The notes beneath the pieces were generated by a model that saw nothing but the letters and a program-made list of their open reading frames with translations, ran no database searches and was not told the origin of the DNA. A stretch of DNA of 64,000 nucleotides from assembly GCF_900115475.1 (NCBI RefSeq), contig NZ_FOWP01000020.1, positions 1 through 64,000 of the forward strand, in the 5' to 3' direction. The position numbers were made by a program, and so were the translations under genes. This document shows positions 32,968-40,300 of the stretch, piece by piece (positions within the stretch are counted from its first letter, which is position 1; each line of letters starts with the position of its first letter). Origin of the DNA: Ectopseudomonas composti. GTDB lineage: Bacteria > Pseudomonadota > Gammaproteobacteria > Pseudomonadales > Pseudomonadaceae.

Positions 32968-33777
32968 TCAGGCTTGCGGCACGGGCTCGACGAGTACCCG
33001 CGCGGACGTCTGTCGCAGCCAGCGCGACACGCCCCACTCTGCCGCGATCAGCGCCAGCAACAAGCCGAGTTGGATCAGCAGCGCGATATAGAGCGGTTTG
33101 AAGACATGACCGATCTGCTGCTTGAGCAGCCCCAGCAGAAACTCGGCGCGAAACAGCTGCTCGATGCGGGCATCCAGCACCTGATTCAGCACCTTCTCGT
33201 TGAGCCCGCTGTAGCGCGCGGTTTTCTCGACCGCCATCTCGCCAATCGCCTTGCCCAGCAAACTGGCGCGCAGGCGGTCGAGCAAGTCGAAGGCGATGCG
33301 CTCTGCGGTCGAGGCCTCGGCACGCTCGGCAGCTTCCTGCAGCCGCTCACTGCGGACGTAGTCCAGCGCCAACTGATTCAGCAACGCTTGCACGCTGACA
33401 TCACGCACGGCCAATAGTCCCTGTTCCTCCTGCGCCTCGACATAGGCCTGGAAGTCGCTCCAGATGTCGTCAGCCAGTTCCTGCACCAACGGCGCGTAGC
33501 TGTCGAGATGGCGATTGATCTGCTGCTGGCTGCCATACAACAGCCCAACCTGGAAGCCGAGAAAACCACCTGCCAGCGGCAATAGCAGAAAGTAGAGTTT
33601 GAGCAGCCAGTGGTGCCAGCGGTTGTTACGCGCCAGCCAGCCCAACCGGTGCAGCTTGAGCGCCAGCAACAGGCCAACGACCGCGCCCAGCAAAAGCGCC
33701 AGACCGGTGTAGAGGAAAAGACTGAAAAAGCTGAAGGGTTCCCACAGCGCTGTGAGCAGCAGACGTGCCTGTTCCAT
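32968..33777 (-). CDS. Predicted inner-membrane protein with a large helical domain
   Basis: This 269-residue protein has two N-terminal membrane helices (FFSLFLYTGLALLLGAVVGLLLAL and LLKLYFLLLPLAGGFLGFQVG). A hydrophilic, Glu/Ala/Leu-rich helical region (about 95-225) follows, and a C-terminal membrane helix near 235-255 (FKPLYIALLIQLGLLLALIAA). The arrangement suggests a soluble helical domain held between membrane anchors. I recognise no family and propose no function. It ends 3 bases from the convergent dehydratase stop. Confidence 0.72.
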   Translation of the reverse strand: MEQARLLLTALWEPFSFFSLFLYTGLALLLGAVVGLLLALKLHRLGWLARNNRWHHWLLKLYFLLLPLAGGFLGFQVGLLYGSQQQINRHLDSYAPLVQELADDIWSDFQAYVEAQEEQGLLAVRDVSVQALLNQLALDYVRSERLQEAAERAEASTAERIAFDLLDRLRASLLGKAIGEMAVEKTARYSGLNEKVLNQVLDARIEQLFRAEFLLGLLKQQIGHVFKPLYIALLIQLGLLLALIAAEWGVSRWLRQTSARVLVEPVPQA

Positions 33778-33841
33778 GCGTATCGCCTCGTTCGTCCATG
33801 ACGAGGGCGAGTCTAAACCAGAGCGTGGATGAGCGTCGCCG

Positions 33842-33874
33842 GGGCGTGGCCAGACTGTGCGTCAGGCCACGCCC
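33842..33874. terminator. Strong hairpin downstream of amn
   Basis: Perfect 10-bp stem GGGCGTGGCC/GGCCACGCCC (33842-33851 with 33865-33874), 6 bases beyond the amn stop on the minus strand. There is no T tract, so it may end transcription weakly or protect the 3' end. Confidence 0.45.
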
Positions 33875-33880
33875 TGTTTA

Positions 33881-35353
33881 TCAGCGGAACGGCGGCTCGT
33901 CGAAACTACGCAACTTGCGCGAGTGCAACGAGTTGAGCTGGCTGCGCATCAGCTCCAGGGCCGCGATACCGATGTGCAGGTGTTGGGTCACGGCACGCTC
34001 GTAGAAGGCGCCGGCTGCGCCGGGCAGCTTGATCTCGCTGTGCAGCGGTTTGTCCGACACGCACAGCAGCGTGCCGTAGGGCACCCGCAGGCGATAGCCC
34101 TGGGCGGCGATGGTGCCGCTTTCCATGTCCACCGCCACCGCGCGTGACAGGTTGATCAGCGGGCGTTCCTGCGCCCAGCGCAGCTCCCAGTTTCGGTCGT
34201 CGTAAGTTAACACGGTACCGGTGCGCAGGCGCTTCTTCAGCTCGTCGCCCTGCTCGCCGGTTACCAGCTTGGCGGCCTCTTGCAGTGCCTGCTGCACCTC
34301 GGCCAGCGCCGGCAGGGGAATATTCGGTGGCAGCACGCGGTCGAGAATGCCGTCACGACGCATGTAGGCATGGGCCAGCACGTAGTCGCCGATGGTCTGC
34401 GATTGGCGCAGGCCGCCGCAGTGGCCGATCATCAGCCAGCAATGTGGGCGCAGCACGGCCAGGTGGTCGGTGATGTTCTTGGCATTGGACGGGCCGACAC
34501 CGATATTGACCAGGGTAATGCCGTGGCCGTCCTCGGCCTGCAGGTGGTAAGCAGGCATCTGGTAGCGGTGCCAGACCACGTTCTCGATGATCGCCTGCAT
34601 CTCGCCTTCGGCCATGCCGCGCTCGACCACCACGTTGCCCGGCAGCACCATGCGGGTGAAGCGCGAGTCGCCCACCAGCATGTCCAGACCATGGCGGATG
34701 AACTGGTCGACGTATCGGTGGTAGTTGGTCAGCAGAATCCATGGCTGCACGTGGCGCCAGTCGCTGCCGGTGTAGTGCTGGATGCGCTTGAGCGAGAAGT
34801 CGGTGCGCGCCGCGTCGAACAGCGCCAGCGGCAACGGGTCGATGTTTTCCCAGTCGTACAGGCCATCGGCGGTGCCGTCGGTGGCGGCAGACAGGTCGGT
34901 GCTGGGGAATACGCGCGCCAGCTCGGCGGCGGTCACGCCACTGCCGGCCAGCTCATCGCCGCCCTCGACCACGTACGGATAGGGAATATTCTGCTGGCTG
35001 CGGCCTACTTCCACACGCAGGGTGAAGTCGTTCATCAGAGGGCGCAGCTGCTCCAGCAGGTATTTGCGGAAGGCCGCCGGCTGAGTCACGGTGATCGCGT
35101 AGGTGCCCGGTATCTGCACCTTGGCGTAGGCGCGCACGGTGGTCGGCACCTCGCCCTGGCACAGGTAGGTCAGGCGCAATTCGGGGTAGCGGAACAGGCA
35201 GTGCTCGCTGGCATCGGGGCGGATGCGCTCCTTGAGGTAACGCTTGAGCGCCTGGCTCAACGCACCGGTGGCCTCCTGGTGCAAGGCGGCGAGGCGGTCG
35301 ACGGCCTCTTCGGGGGTGTGGGCAATGATGAAATCATCTGAGCAGGCTTTCAC
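33881..35353 (-). CDS. amn: AMP nucleosidase
   Basis: This 490-residue enzyme cleaves AMP to adenine and ribose 5-phosphate and so adjusts the cytoplasmic AMP pool. The N-terminal half has the Amn-specific domain (VKACSDDF, HTPEEAVDRLAALH). The C-terminal half is a nucleoside-phosphorylase fold with ILLTNYHRYVDQFI, LVNIGVGPSNAKNITDHLAVLRP and AVAVDMESGTIAAQGYRLRVPYGTLLCVSDKPLHSEIKLPG. GTG 35353 is chosen because GGAAG lies about 7 bases upstream and the length then equals E. coli Amn; an ATG at 35437 adds a non-conserved segment. Adjacent to conserved Pseudomonas neighbours. Confidence 0.93.
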   Translation of the reverse strand: MKACSDDFIIAHTPEEAVDRLAALHQEATGALSQALKRYLKERIRPDASEHCLFRYPELRLTYLCQGEVPTTVRAYAKVQIPGTYAITVTQPAAFRKYLLEQLRPLMNDFTLRVEVGRSQQNIPYPYVVEGGDELAGSGVTAAELARVFPSTDLSAATDGTADGLYDWENIDPLPLALFDAARTDFSLKRIQHYTGSDWRHVQPWILLTNYHRYVDQFIRHGLDMLVGDSRFTRMVLPGNVVVERGMAEGEMQAIIENVVWHRYQMPAYHLQAEDGHGITLVNIGVGPSNAKNITDHLAVLRPHCWLMIGHCGGLRQSQTIGDYVLAHAYMRRDGILDRVLPPNIPLPALAEVQQALQEAAKLVTGEQGDELKKRLRTGTVLTYDDRNWELRWAQERPLINLSRAVAVDMESGTIAAQGYRLRVPYGTLLCVSDKPLHSEIKLPGAAGAFYERAVTQHLHIGIAALELMRSQLNSLHSRKLRSFDEPPFR

Positions 35354-35480
35354 TGTGCATCTTCCTGACTGAACATACGTGCCTATCTTGCCTGCATACG
35401 CTGAGGAAAACATAGCGCGGCAGGCCTCGCATCTCACTGCCAGCGACTAGGCTTGGATCAATTCGTCAGAGGTCATCTTC

Positions 35481-36209
35481 ATGCGTCGTGCAATCGTTGT
35501 GCTGTTGGCCATCGTCCCATGCGTCAGCGCTCAGGCCGGTGAGCTCGATGGTCATTACCGGACGACGCTCGACGGCCAACCGACCGAGCTGATCCTGCGC
35601 CAGCAAGGCGAACGGGTCGAAGGGCAGTACGTGGAGAATCGCACCCTGCGCCTGGACTTCAGGGGGCGTTACGATGGCCAGGTGCTGCGCGCCGAGATCA
35701 GCGACCCGCAGTCCGGCCTGCTGCTGGCCAACATGAACGCCACCTACGCCAACGCCATGCTCAACACCAGCATTGCGGCGCGCGATCCACGCAACGGCGA
35801 GGTGCTGGAACGCCAGGCGCTGTTCCAGCGTGAAGGCGCAGCAACGGCAACAACACCGCCCGCTACAGGCGCTCAGGACCCAGCACTGGTCGGTACCTGG
35901 GTGCACGAGAAGATCATCAACAGTGGCGGCGCCAACTTCGCCTCGTTCAACACCCTGATGACCCTGCAGCTGAACGCCGACGGTAGCGTCACCCAGTGGA
36001 GCCGCTCGGCCGGCGGCGGCAGCGACTGGAGCTATGACAGCCCCGGCGAGGTGCAGTACAGCGGCCACTGGCTCAGCCAGGGCAACATGCTGATGGTGCG
36101 CCTGGCAGGCGCTGCCGACTATCAACCCGCCGCCTACTACCGCTTCAGCGACCAATACCTGGTCACCGAGAGCAATACCGGCAAGATGATCTGGCAGCGC
36201 CGCCGTTAG
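35481..36209 (+). CDS. Secreted protein of unknown function
   Basis: This 242-residue protein has a signal peptide (MRRAIVVLLAIVPCVSAQA-GEL). The mature part has two beta-rich modules: GHYRTTLDGQPTELILRQQGERVEGQYVENR, and after a TP-rich linker near 110-130, LVGTWVHEKIINSGG...FNTLMTLQLNADGSVTQWSRSAGGG...GEVQYSGHWLSQGNMLMVRL. Both modules resemble lipocalin-like or DUF-type stability domains. There is no catalytic motif. It is divergent from amn. Function unknown. Confidence 0.75.
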   Translation: MRRAIVVLLAIVPCVSAQAGELDGHYRTTLDGQPTELILRQQGERVEGQYVENRTLRLDFRGRYDGQVLRAEISDPQSGLLLANMNATYANAMLNTSIAARDPRNGEVLERQALFQREGAATATTPPATGAQDPALVGTWVHEKIINSGGANFASFNTLMTLQLNADGSVTQWSRSAGGGSDWSYDSPGEVQYSGHWLSQGNMLMVRLAGAADYQPAAYYRFSDQYLVTESNTGKMIWQRRR

Positions 36210-36353
36210 CGCGAGGGTCGCGCAGCGACGCCCTACTTAGTGTCCTTCTCCCCCTGGGAGAAGGTGGCGCGAAGCGTCGGATGAGGGCTGGCATGCAGCA
36301 CAAGCTTCATCATCCGGGACACCTCTTACCGTATGACCGTTAGAGCGACGGGC

Positions 36354-37034
36354 TCAGGCCGTCTGGTGCAGGCGCACGTTGAACAGCGGACCCTGGCTGA
36401 AACGCGACAGCGCTTTGGCAGCGGCCAGTACACCCAGGTCGACCAGTGGCTCGATCAGGATCACGCTCATGTAGGCCACACCGAAGCTGCCCACGGCTGC
36501 CAGGTTCTCGCTGGAGAAGCCGTGACCGTAGAAGGCCCAGAACGCGACCCAGGCGACGATGCCGCCCTGATAGGCAGTCGATAGCGCCAGTGCCTGCCTG
36601 TAGGAAAGATCGACGTACGCGGTGCCCGGCGCAACGATGCGCTTGGCCAACAGGCTGATGCCCCACAGCGGGATCAACAGCGTGGTGACGTTCATGCCGT
36701 ACTGCGGCAGGTCGAACTGGGCGAACAGCAGCCCCTGCAGCAACAGCCCCGCGGCCAGACCGATGGCGGCGGCACCGGCGCCGAACAGCAACAGCAACGT
36801 GGAGCCGAGGATCAGGTGCACCTCGGAAACGCCCACCGCATGATGCGGGAACACCTCGAAGAAGCAGAACACCAGGGCGGTGGTCAGCAGGCTGCGCAAC
36901 GCCAGGGCGGCGGCACCGCCGTTGTTGCGGACGCTGTCCAGGGCAAGTTTGGCGGTCAGGCCGAAAGCGGTGACGGCCGTTGCGTAGCTGAGCAGGATCT
37001 TGGCGCCTTCGACGACACCGGGTTCGATATGCAT
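36354..37034 (-). CDS. CbiM-like energy-coupling-factor permease (cobalt uptake)
   Basis: This 226-residue protein has about six membrane helices and begins MHIEPGVVEGAK, matching the metal-binding N-terminus of CbiM-type ECF substrate-specific components (Met-His-Ile...Gly). Further signatures are FPHHAVGVSEVHLILGSTLLLLFGAGAAAIGLAAGLLLQGLLF and GMNVTTLLIPLWG. CbiM carries Co2+ for cobalamin synthesis. A cobalamin riboswitch precedes it on the same strand. No cbiN, cbiQ or cbiO partner genes are adjacent, so it is a solo component here. The gap 36210-36353 holds only a TCCTTCTCCCC...GGGAGAAGG hairpin-like repeat. Confidence 0.83.
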   Translation of the reverse strand: MHIEPGVVEGAKILLSYATAVTAFGLTAKLALDSVRNNGGAAALALRSLLTTALVFCFFEVFPHHAVGVSEVHLILGSTLLLLFGAGAAAIGLAAGLLLQGLLFAQFDLPQYGMNVTTLLIPLWGISLLAKRIVAPGTAYVDLSYRQALALSTAYQGGIVAWVAFWAFYGHGFSSENLAAVGSFGVAYMSVILIEPLVDLGVLAAAKALSRFSQGPLFNVRLHQTA

Positions 37035-37099
37035 GCGAGTTCCTTTGCCGCGCCCACCGCGCGACGATTCGGATGAAGGGTGGGCGAAACGCCCGTTGT

Positions 37100-37245
37100 C
37101 GATGGCAGGTCTCCTGGCTCACGGCTTGGCACTCCGCCCGCCTTCCCGACCGGAGTCAGTGGCATGAGGGCATCGTTCGCCGCTTACAGTTGCGGGGGCA
37201 GCCAGGGCATTGGCGAAATTCGCCGCACCCTGTTCCCTTTTCATC
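37100..37245 (-). ncRNA. Cobalamin (AdoCbl) riboswitch
   Basis: Read on the minus strand, the segment has the class features in order: AACAGGGTGCGGCGAA at the 5' side (complement of 37221-37236 region), then CTGCCCCCGCAACTGTAAGC, then ATGCCACTGACTCCGGTCGG with the conserved GCCACTG. GGGAAGGCGGGCGGAG and the 3' B12-box AGCCAGGAGACCTGCC (complement near 37104-37119) follow. It ends about 65 bases before the CbiM-like gene, so B12 should repress cobalt-permease expression, by termination or by hiding the ribosome site. It lies in the 307-base gap 37035-37341; the remainder shows nothing else. Confidence 0.93.
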
Positions 37246-37341
37246 CGCGTCAGATGCATGCACGCAGAACCATCGGCGGCAAGATTACTCGTCTGCCAGG
37301 CTAAAAAACAGCGTGCCAGGCCATCCGCTCTCAGTCATCGC

Positions 37342-37773
37342 TCAGGCTGGCAACGTCACCACCGCCATGGTCACCGACGCCTTGCTGTACAGGCGTTTCT
37401 GGCCGTCCTCTTCAGCGAACACCTCGGCCTCGACCACCGTGGCCTGGCGCCCGGCCTTGAGTACCTCGGCGCGGCAGAACAGGCGTGCACTGCGCGCCGG
37501 ACGTAGCAGGTTGACCTTGAACTCCAGAGTCAGCACCGTCTGCCCTTCGGCCACCAGCGTCGCGGCGGCGGCACCGGCCGCATGATCGGCCAGGGTGGTC
37601 TGCACGCCGGCATGGATGAAGCCGTTCTGCTGCAGGTGGCGCGGCTGGATATCCAGCTCTGCCTCGACCCAACCCGGGCCGCAGTCGGTGGCGCGAATGC
37701 CCAGGTCGTTGATGAAGTTGGCCTCGGCAAACCCTCGTTCGACCAGTTCGCGATAACGCGGATGTGCTTGCAT
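37342..37773 (-). CDS. PaaI-type hotdog acyl-CoA thioesterase
   Basis: This 143-residue hotdog enzyme has HLQQNGFIHAGVQTTLADHAAGAAAATLV, the PaaI-type helix in which the catalytic Asp of LADHAA lies, then VLTLEFKVNLLRPARSARLFCRAEVLKAGRQATVVEAEVF. It hydrolyses small or aromatic acyl-CoA. The start has GGAGG 5 bases upstream and lies 12 bases after the AidB-family stop, in the same leftward unit as the acyl-CoA dehydrogenase and TetR genes, which suggests a shared fatty or amino-acyl-CoA pathway. Confidence 0.85.
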   Translation of the reverse strand: MQAHPRYRELVERGFAEANFINDLGIRATDCGPGWVEAELDIQPRHLQQNGFIHAGVQTTLADHAAGAAAATLVAEGQTVLTLEFKVNLLRPARSARLFCRAEVLKAGRQATVVEAEVFAEEDGQKRLYSKASVTMAVVTLPA

Positions 37774-37785
37774 ACGGACCTCCGA

Positions 37786-39435
37786 TCAGGCCAGGTGCGG
37801 CGTGCTGCGCGCCAGCAGCGCCTCGACGTCGACACCTCGCGGCAAGGTGCCGTAGACCCGACCACGGCCCTCCAGACGGCTGGCGATAAAAGCATCGGAG
37901 ACGGTGGCGTTGCCCGCCTCCAGCAGCAGCTTGGCTTGCAGAGCAACGGCCATGTCTTCGGTGAGCTGGCGGGCGCGGTACTGGATGTCTGTAGTGTCGC
38001 TGAAATCAGCCTTGAGCCTTTGAATATGCGCCTTGAGACGGGCATCGCCATGACCATCGCCCAGTTCGGTAAACAGCGCATCGAGCACGCCGGGCTCCTT
38101 GGACAAGGCGCGCAGCACGTCCAGGCATTGCACGTTGCCCGAGCCTTCCCAGATCGAGTTGACCGGTGCTTCCCGGTACAGGCGCGGCATGATGGTTTCC
38201 TCGACGTAACCGGCGCCGCCCATGCACTCGCTGGCCTCGTAGATCATTTCCGGTGCGCGCTTGCAGATCCAGTACTTGCCCACGGCGGTGACCAGGCGCG
38301 CGAACTTGTCTTCCTGCGCGTCATGCTGATGGTCGAGCGCACGGCCCATGCGCATGCACAGCGCCAGCGCGGCTTCGCTCTCCAGCGCCAGGTCAGCCAG
38401 TACGTTCTGCATCAGCGGCTGGTCGGCGAGGAGCTTGCCGCCTACCTGGCGATGCGCGCAGTGGTGTGCGGCCTGGGTCAGCGCCTGGCGCATCAGGCTG
38501 CTGGAGCCGACCATGCAATCGAAGCGGGTCATCGCCACCATCTCGATGATGGTCGGCACGCCGCGCCCTTCCTCGCCGAGCATCCAGGCGAAGGCGCCGC
38601 GGTATTCCACCTCGCTGGAGGCGTTGGCCCAGTTGCCCAGCTTGTTCTTCAGGCGCTGGATGTAGAACTCATTGCGCGTGCCGTCCGGGCGGTGACGCGG
38701 CAGCAGGAAACACGACAGGCCCTTGTCGGTGTACGCCAGGGTGAGAAAGGCATCGCACATTGGCGCCGAGCAGAACCATTTGTGGCCCACCAGTTCGTAG
38801 CCCTGCCCCGGCCCGCCAAGGCCGATGGGATAGGCGCGGGTGGTGTTGGCACGCACATCGGTGCCGCCCTGCTTCTCGGTCATGGCCATGCCGATGGTGA
38901 CGCCGGTTTTCTGCTCCATCGGCAGGTTGCGCAGGTCGTACTGGCTGGAAAGGATCTTCGGCAGCCACTGCTCGGCGACGCTGGGCTGCAGGCGAATGGC
39001 CGGCACCGCGGCGAAGGTCATGGTCAGCGGACAGCCGCTGGCCGCTTCGGCCTGGCTGTGCATGTAGGTCAGGCCCGCGCGGGCGACATGCGCGCCAGCG
39101 CGCGGATCGGTCCAGGGCAGCGACGGCAGACCGTGCTCGACCGCCGTGCGCATCAGCTCGTGGTAGGCCGGATGGAACTCCACCAGATCGATGCGGTTGC
39201 CGTAACGATCGTGGCTTTTGAACACCGGTTTGTTCTCGTTGGCGAGAAAACCGGCCTGCATCAAGGCGCCACCTGCAAGGGCCCCATAGGCGCTCAGGCG
39301 CTCGTCTGCCCAGGCACCATCGTAGCGGCGAGTCCACTCCTGCAGCGGCAGATCGAGGCGATACAGGTTGGCGCCATCCAGGCTCGGCACCTGGTTGAAT
39401 ACCTCGTGGGTTTCGGCATGCAGACTGGGTTTCAT
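37786..39435 (-). CDS. AidB-family acyl-CoA dehydrogenase
   Basis: This 549-residue flavoprotein has the long N-terminal extension of AidB (ETHEVFNQVPSLDGANLY, RIDLVEFHPAYHELM). It also has the ACAD core GMAMTEKQGGTDVRANTTRA, LVGHKWFCSAPMCDAFLTLA and the late YEASECMGGAGYVEETIMPRLYREAPVNSIWEGSGNVQ with the catalytic-base region. E. coli AidB is induced by alkylating agents and binds DNA. The close Pseudomonas homologue sits between tetR and thioesterase genes, as here, which fits lipid or amino-acid metabolism better. It overlaps the tetR stop by 4 bases (ATGA), so it is coupled to that gene. Confidence 0.88.
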   Translation of the reverse strand: MKPSLHAETHEVFNQVPSLDGANLYRLDLPLQEWTRRYDGAWADERLSAYGALAGGALMQAGFLANENKPVFKSHDRYGNRIDLVEFHPAYHELMRTAVEHGLPSLPWTDPRAGAHVARAGLTYMHSQAEAASGCPLTMTFAAVPAIRLQPSVAEQWLPKILSSQYDLRNLPMEQKTGVTIGMAMTEKQGGTDVRANTTRAYPIGLGGPGQGYELVGHKWFCSAPMCDAFLTLAYTDKGLSCFLLPRHRPDGTRNEFYIQRLKNKLGNWANASSEVEYRGAFAWMLGEEGRGVPTIIEMVAMTRFDCMVGSSSLMRQALTQAAHHCAHRQVGGKLLADQPLMQNVLADLALESEAALALCMRMGRALDHQHDAQEDKFARLVTAVGKYWICKRAPEMIYEASECMGGAGYVEETIMPRLYREAPVNSIWEGSGNVQCLDVLRALSKEPGVLDALFTELGDGHGDARLKAHIQRLKADFSDTTDIQYRARQLTEDMAVALQAKLLLEAGNATVSDAFIASRLEGRGRVYGTLPRGVDVEALLARSTPHLA

Positions 39436-40073
39436 CGCGTGGACTCCTCGGCGCCGACGGCGCGCAGGCAGAAGGTGGCAAGGCTGGCGCTGACCTGCGC
39501 CAGTTCCAGGGTGGGTTGGCCCGCTTCACGAGCCGCGCGGGCAGGGGGCGACAAGGGGCCGACCAGCGCCTCGGCAATCGCGCCGACCAGGCAGGCCGCC
39601 GTCAGACCGATCTGCTCGACGCGAAACTCGCCGGCACCGGCGCCCTCCTCCAGCAAATCGATGAACAGTTCGGCGTAGGCCTCGCGGTAGAGCAGGCGCT
39701 GCTCATCGACTTCCGGGTCGACCGGTTCGGCGATCAGCGCGAAGGCCAGGCGGCGGCTGTGCCAGGCGCGGGCAGCGAATTGTTCGAGACCAACGCGCAG
39801 GCGCTCGCAGGCACTGCCTGGCCCGCGCAAGGCGGCGGCCAGGGCATCGACCTCACGCTGGCTGGCGTTGGCGAAGACCTCGGCGGCCAGTTCACCCTTG
39901 CTGCGAAAGTGGCGGTACAGGCTGCCGGTGGCGATACCGACATCATCGGCCAGCGCCTGCATGGTCAGGACGGCGAAACCGCCCTCGGCCACCCGCAGCA
40001 AGGCGCAATCGAGGATGCGCTGACGTTGCGCCTGATCGCGGTCGAGTCGAGCTTCAGTGATGCGATAAGCCAT
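39432..40073 (-). CDS. TetR-family regulator of the acyl-CoA dehydrogenase unit
   Basis: This 213-residue TetR protein has its HTH at about 39-58 (QALADDVGIATGSLYRHFRSKGEL) and a longer C-terminal ligand domain (RRLAFALIAEPVDPEVDEQRLLYREAYAELFIDLL) of the fatty-acyl-type group. It is the first gene of a leftward unit with AidB and thioesterase. Its start codon lies inside a perfect 26-bp inverted repeat bearing two 14-base palindromes, which are very likely its own operators, so the operon is autoregulated. The ligand is probably an acyl-CoA. Confidence 0.9.
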   Translation of the reverse strand: MAYRITEARLDRDQAQRQRILDCALLRVAEGGFAVLTMQALADDVGIATGSLYRHFRSKGELAAEVFANASQREVDALAAALRGPGSACERLRVGLEQFAARAWHSRRLAFALIAEPVDPEVDEQRLLYREAYAELFIDLLEEGAGAGEFRVEQIGLTAACLVGAIAEALVGPLSPPARAAREAGQPTLELAQVSASLATFCLRAVGAEESTR

Positions 40074-40126
40074 GGTCTGAATCCTGATTCACTTGCATGC
40101 AGTGAATCAGGATTCAGACCATGGCT
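40068..40126. promoter_or_regulatory. Double TetR operator within a perfect 26-bp inverted repeat
   Basis: Arms 40068-40093 and 40101-40126 are perfect inverted copies with a 7-base spacer TGCATGC. Each arm contains a smaller palindrome TGAATC-NN-GATTCA (40078-40091 and 40103-40116), centres 25 bases apart. The left arm covers the tetR start codon, and the right arm carries a mirror-image ATG at 40121 that opens a 19-codon dead-end frame. This suggests local inverted duplication of a promoter that kept two operator copies. Confidence 0.8.
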
Positions 40127-40199
40127 AAAGGGACGATCCGGCCAAATCTGCCGCTGAATCGGGAGCGAGGTTGCTCGTAGCAAGCTGCAAGTGCGGGGA

Positions 40200-40261
40200 C
40201 CAGCTTGCTGGCGAGCATCGATCTGACAGGCGCGAAGCATCGCCGGCAAGCCGGCTCCTAC
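40200..40261. repeat. REP-type element (GCCGGCAAGCCGGCTCCTAC)
   Basis: The core GCCGGC-AA-GCCGGC (40242-40255) followed by TCCTAC is the common Pseudomonas REP. A small stem CCAGC/GCTGG precedes it at 40200-40211. Nothing else is seen between 40127 and 40300. Confidence 0.65.
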
Positions 40262-40300
40262 AAGGTGCAGGTCTTCTTCAATACGCCCCGCGCAGACGCG

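Noticed and set aside
37582..39678. 698-codon rightward open frame opposite the AidB-type gene
   Set aside because: It is antisense to a well-supported dehydrogenase, has an improbable composition and no ribosome site.
40121..40180. Short open frame from the mirror ATG in the TetR inverted repeat
   Set aside because: It encodes only 19 residues with no similarity and arises from the inverted duplication.
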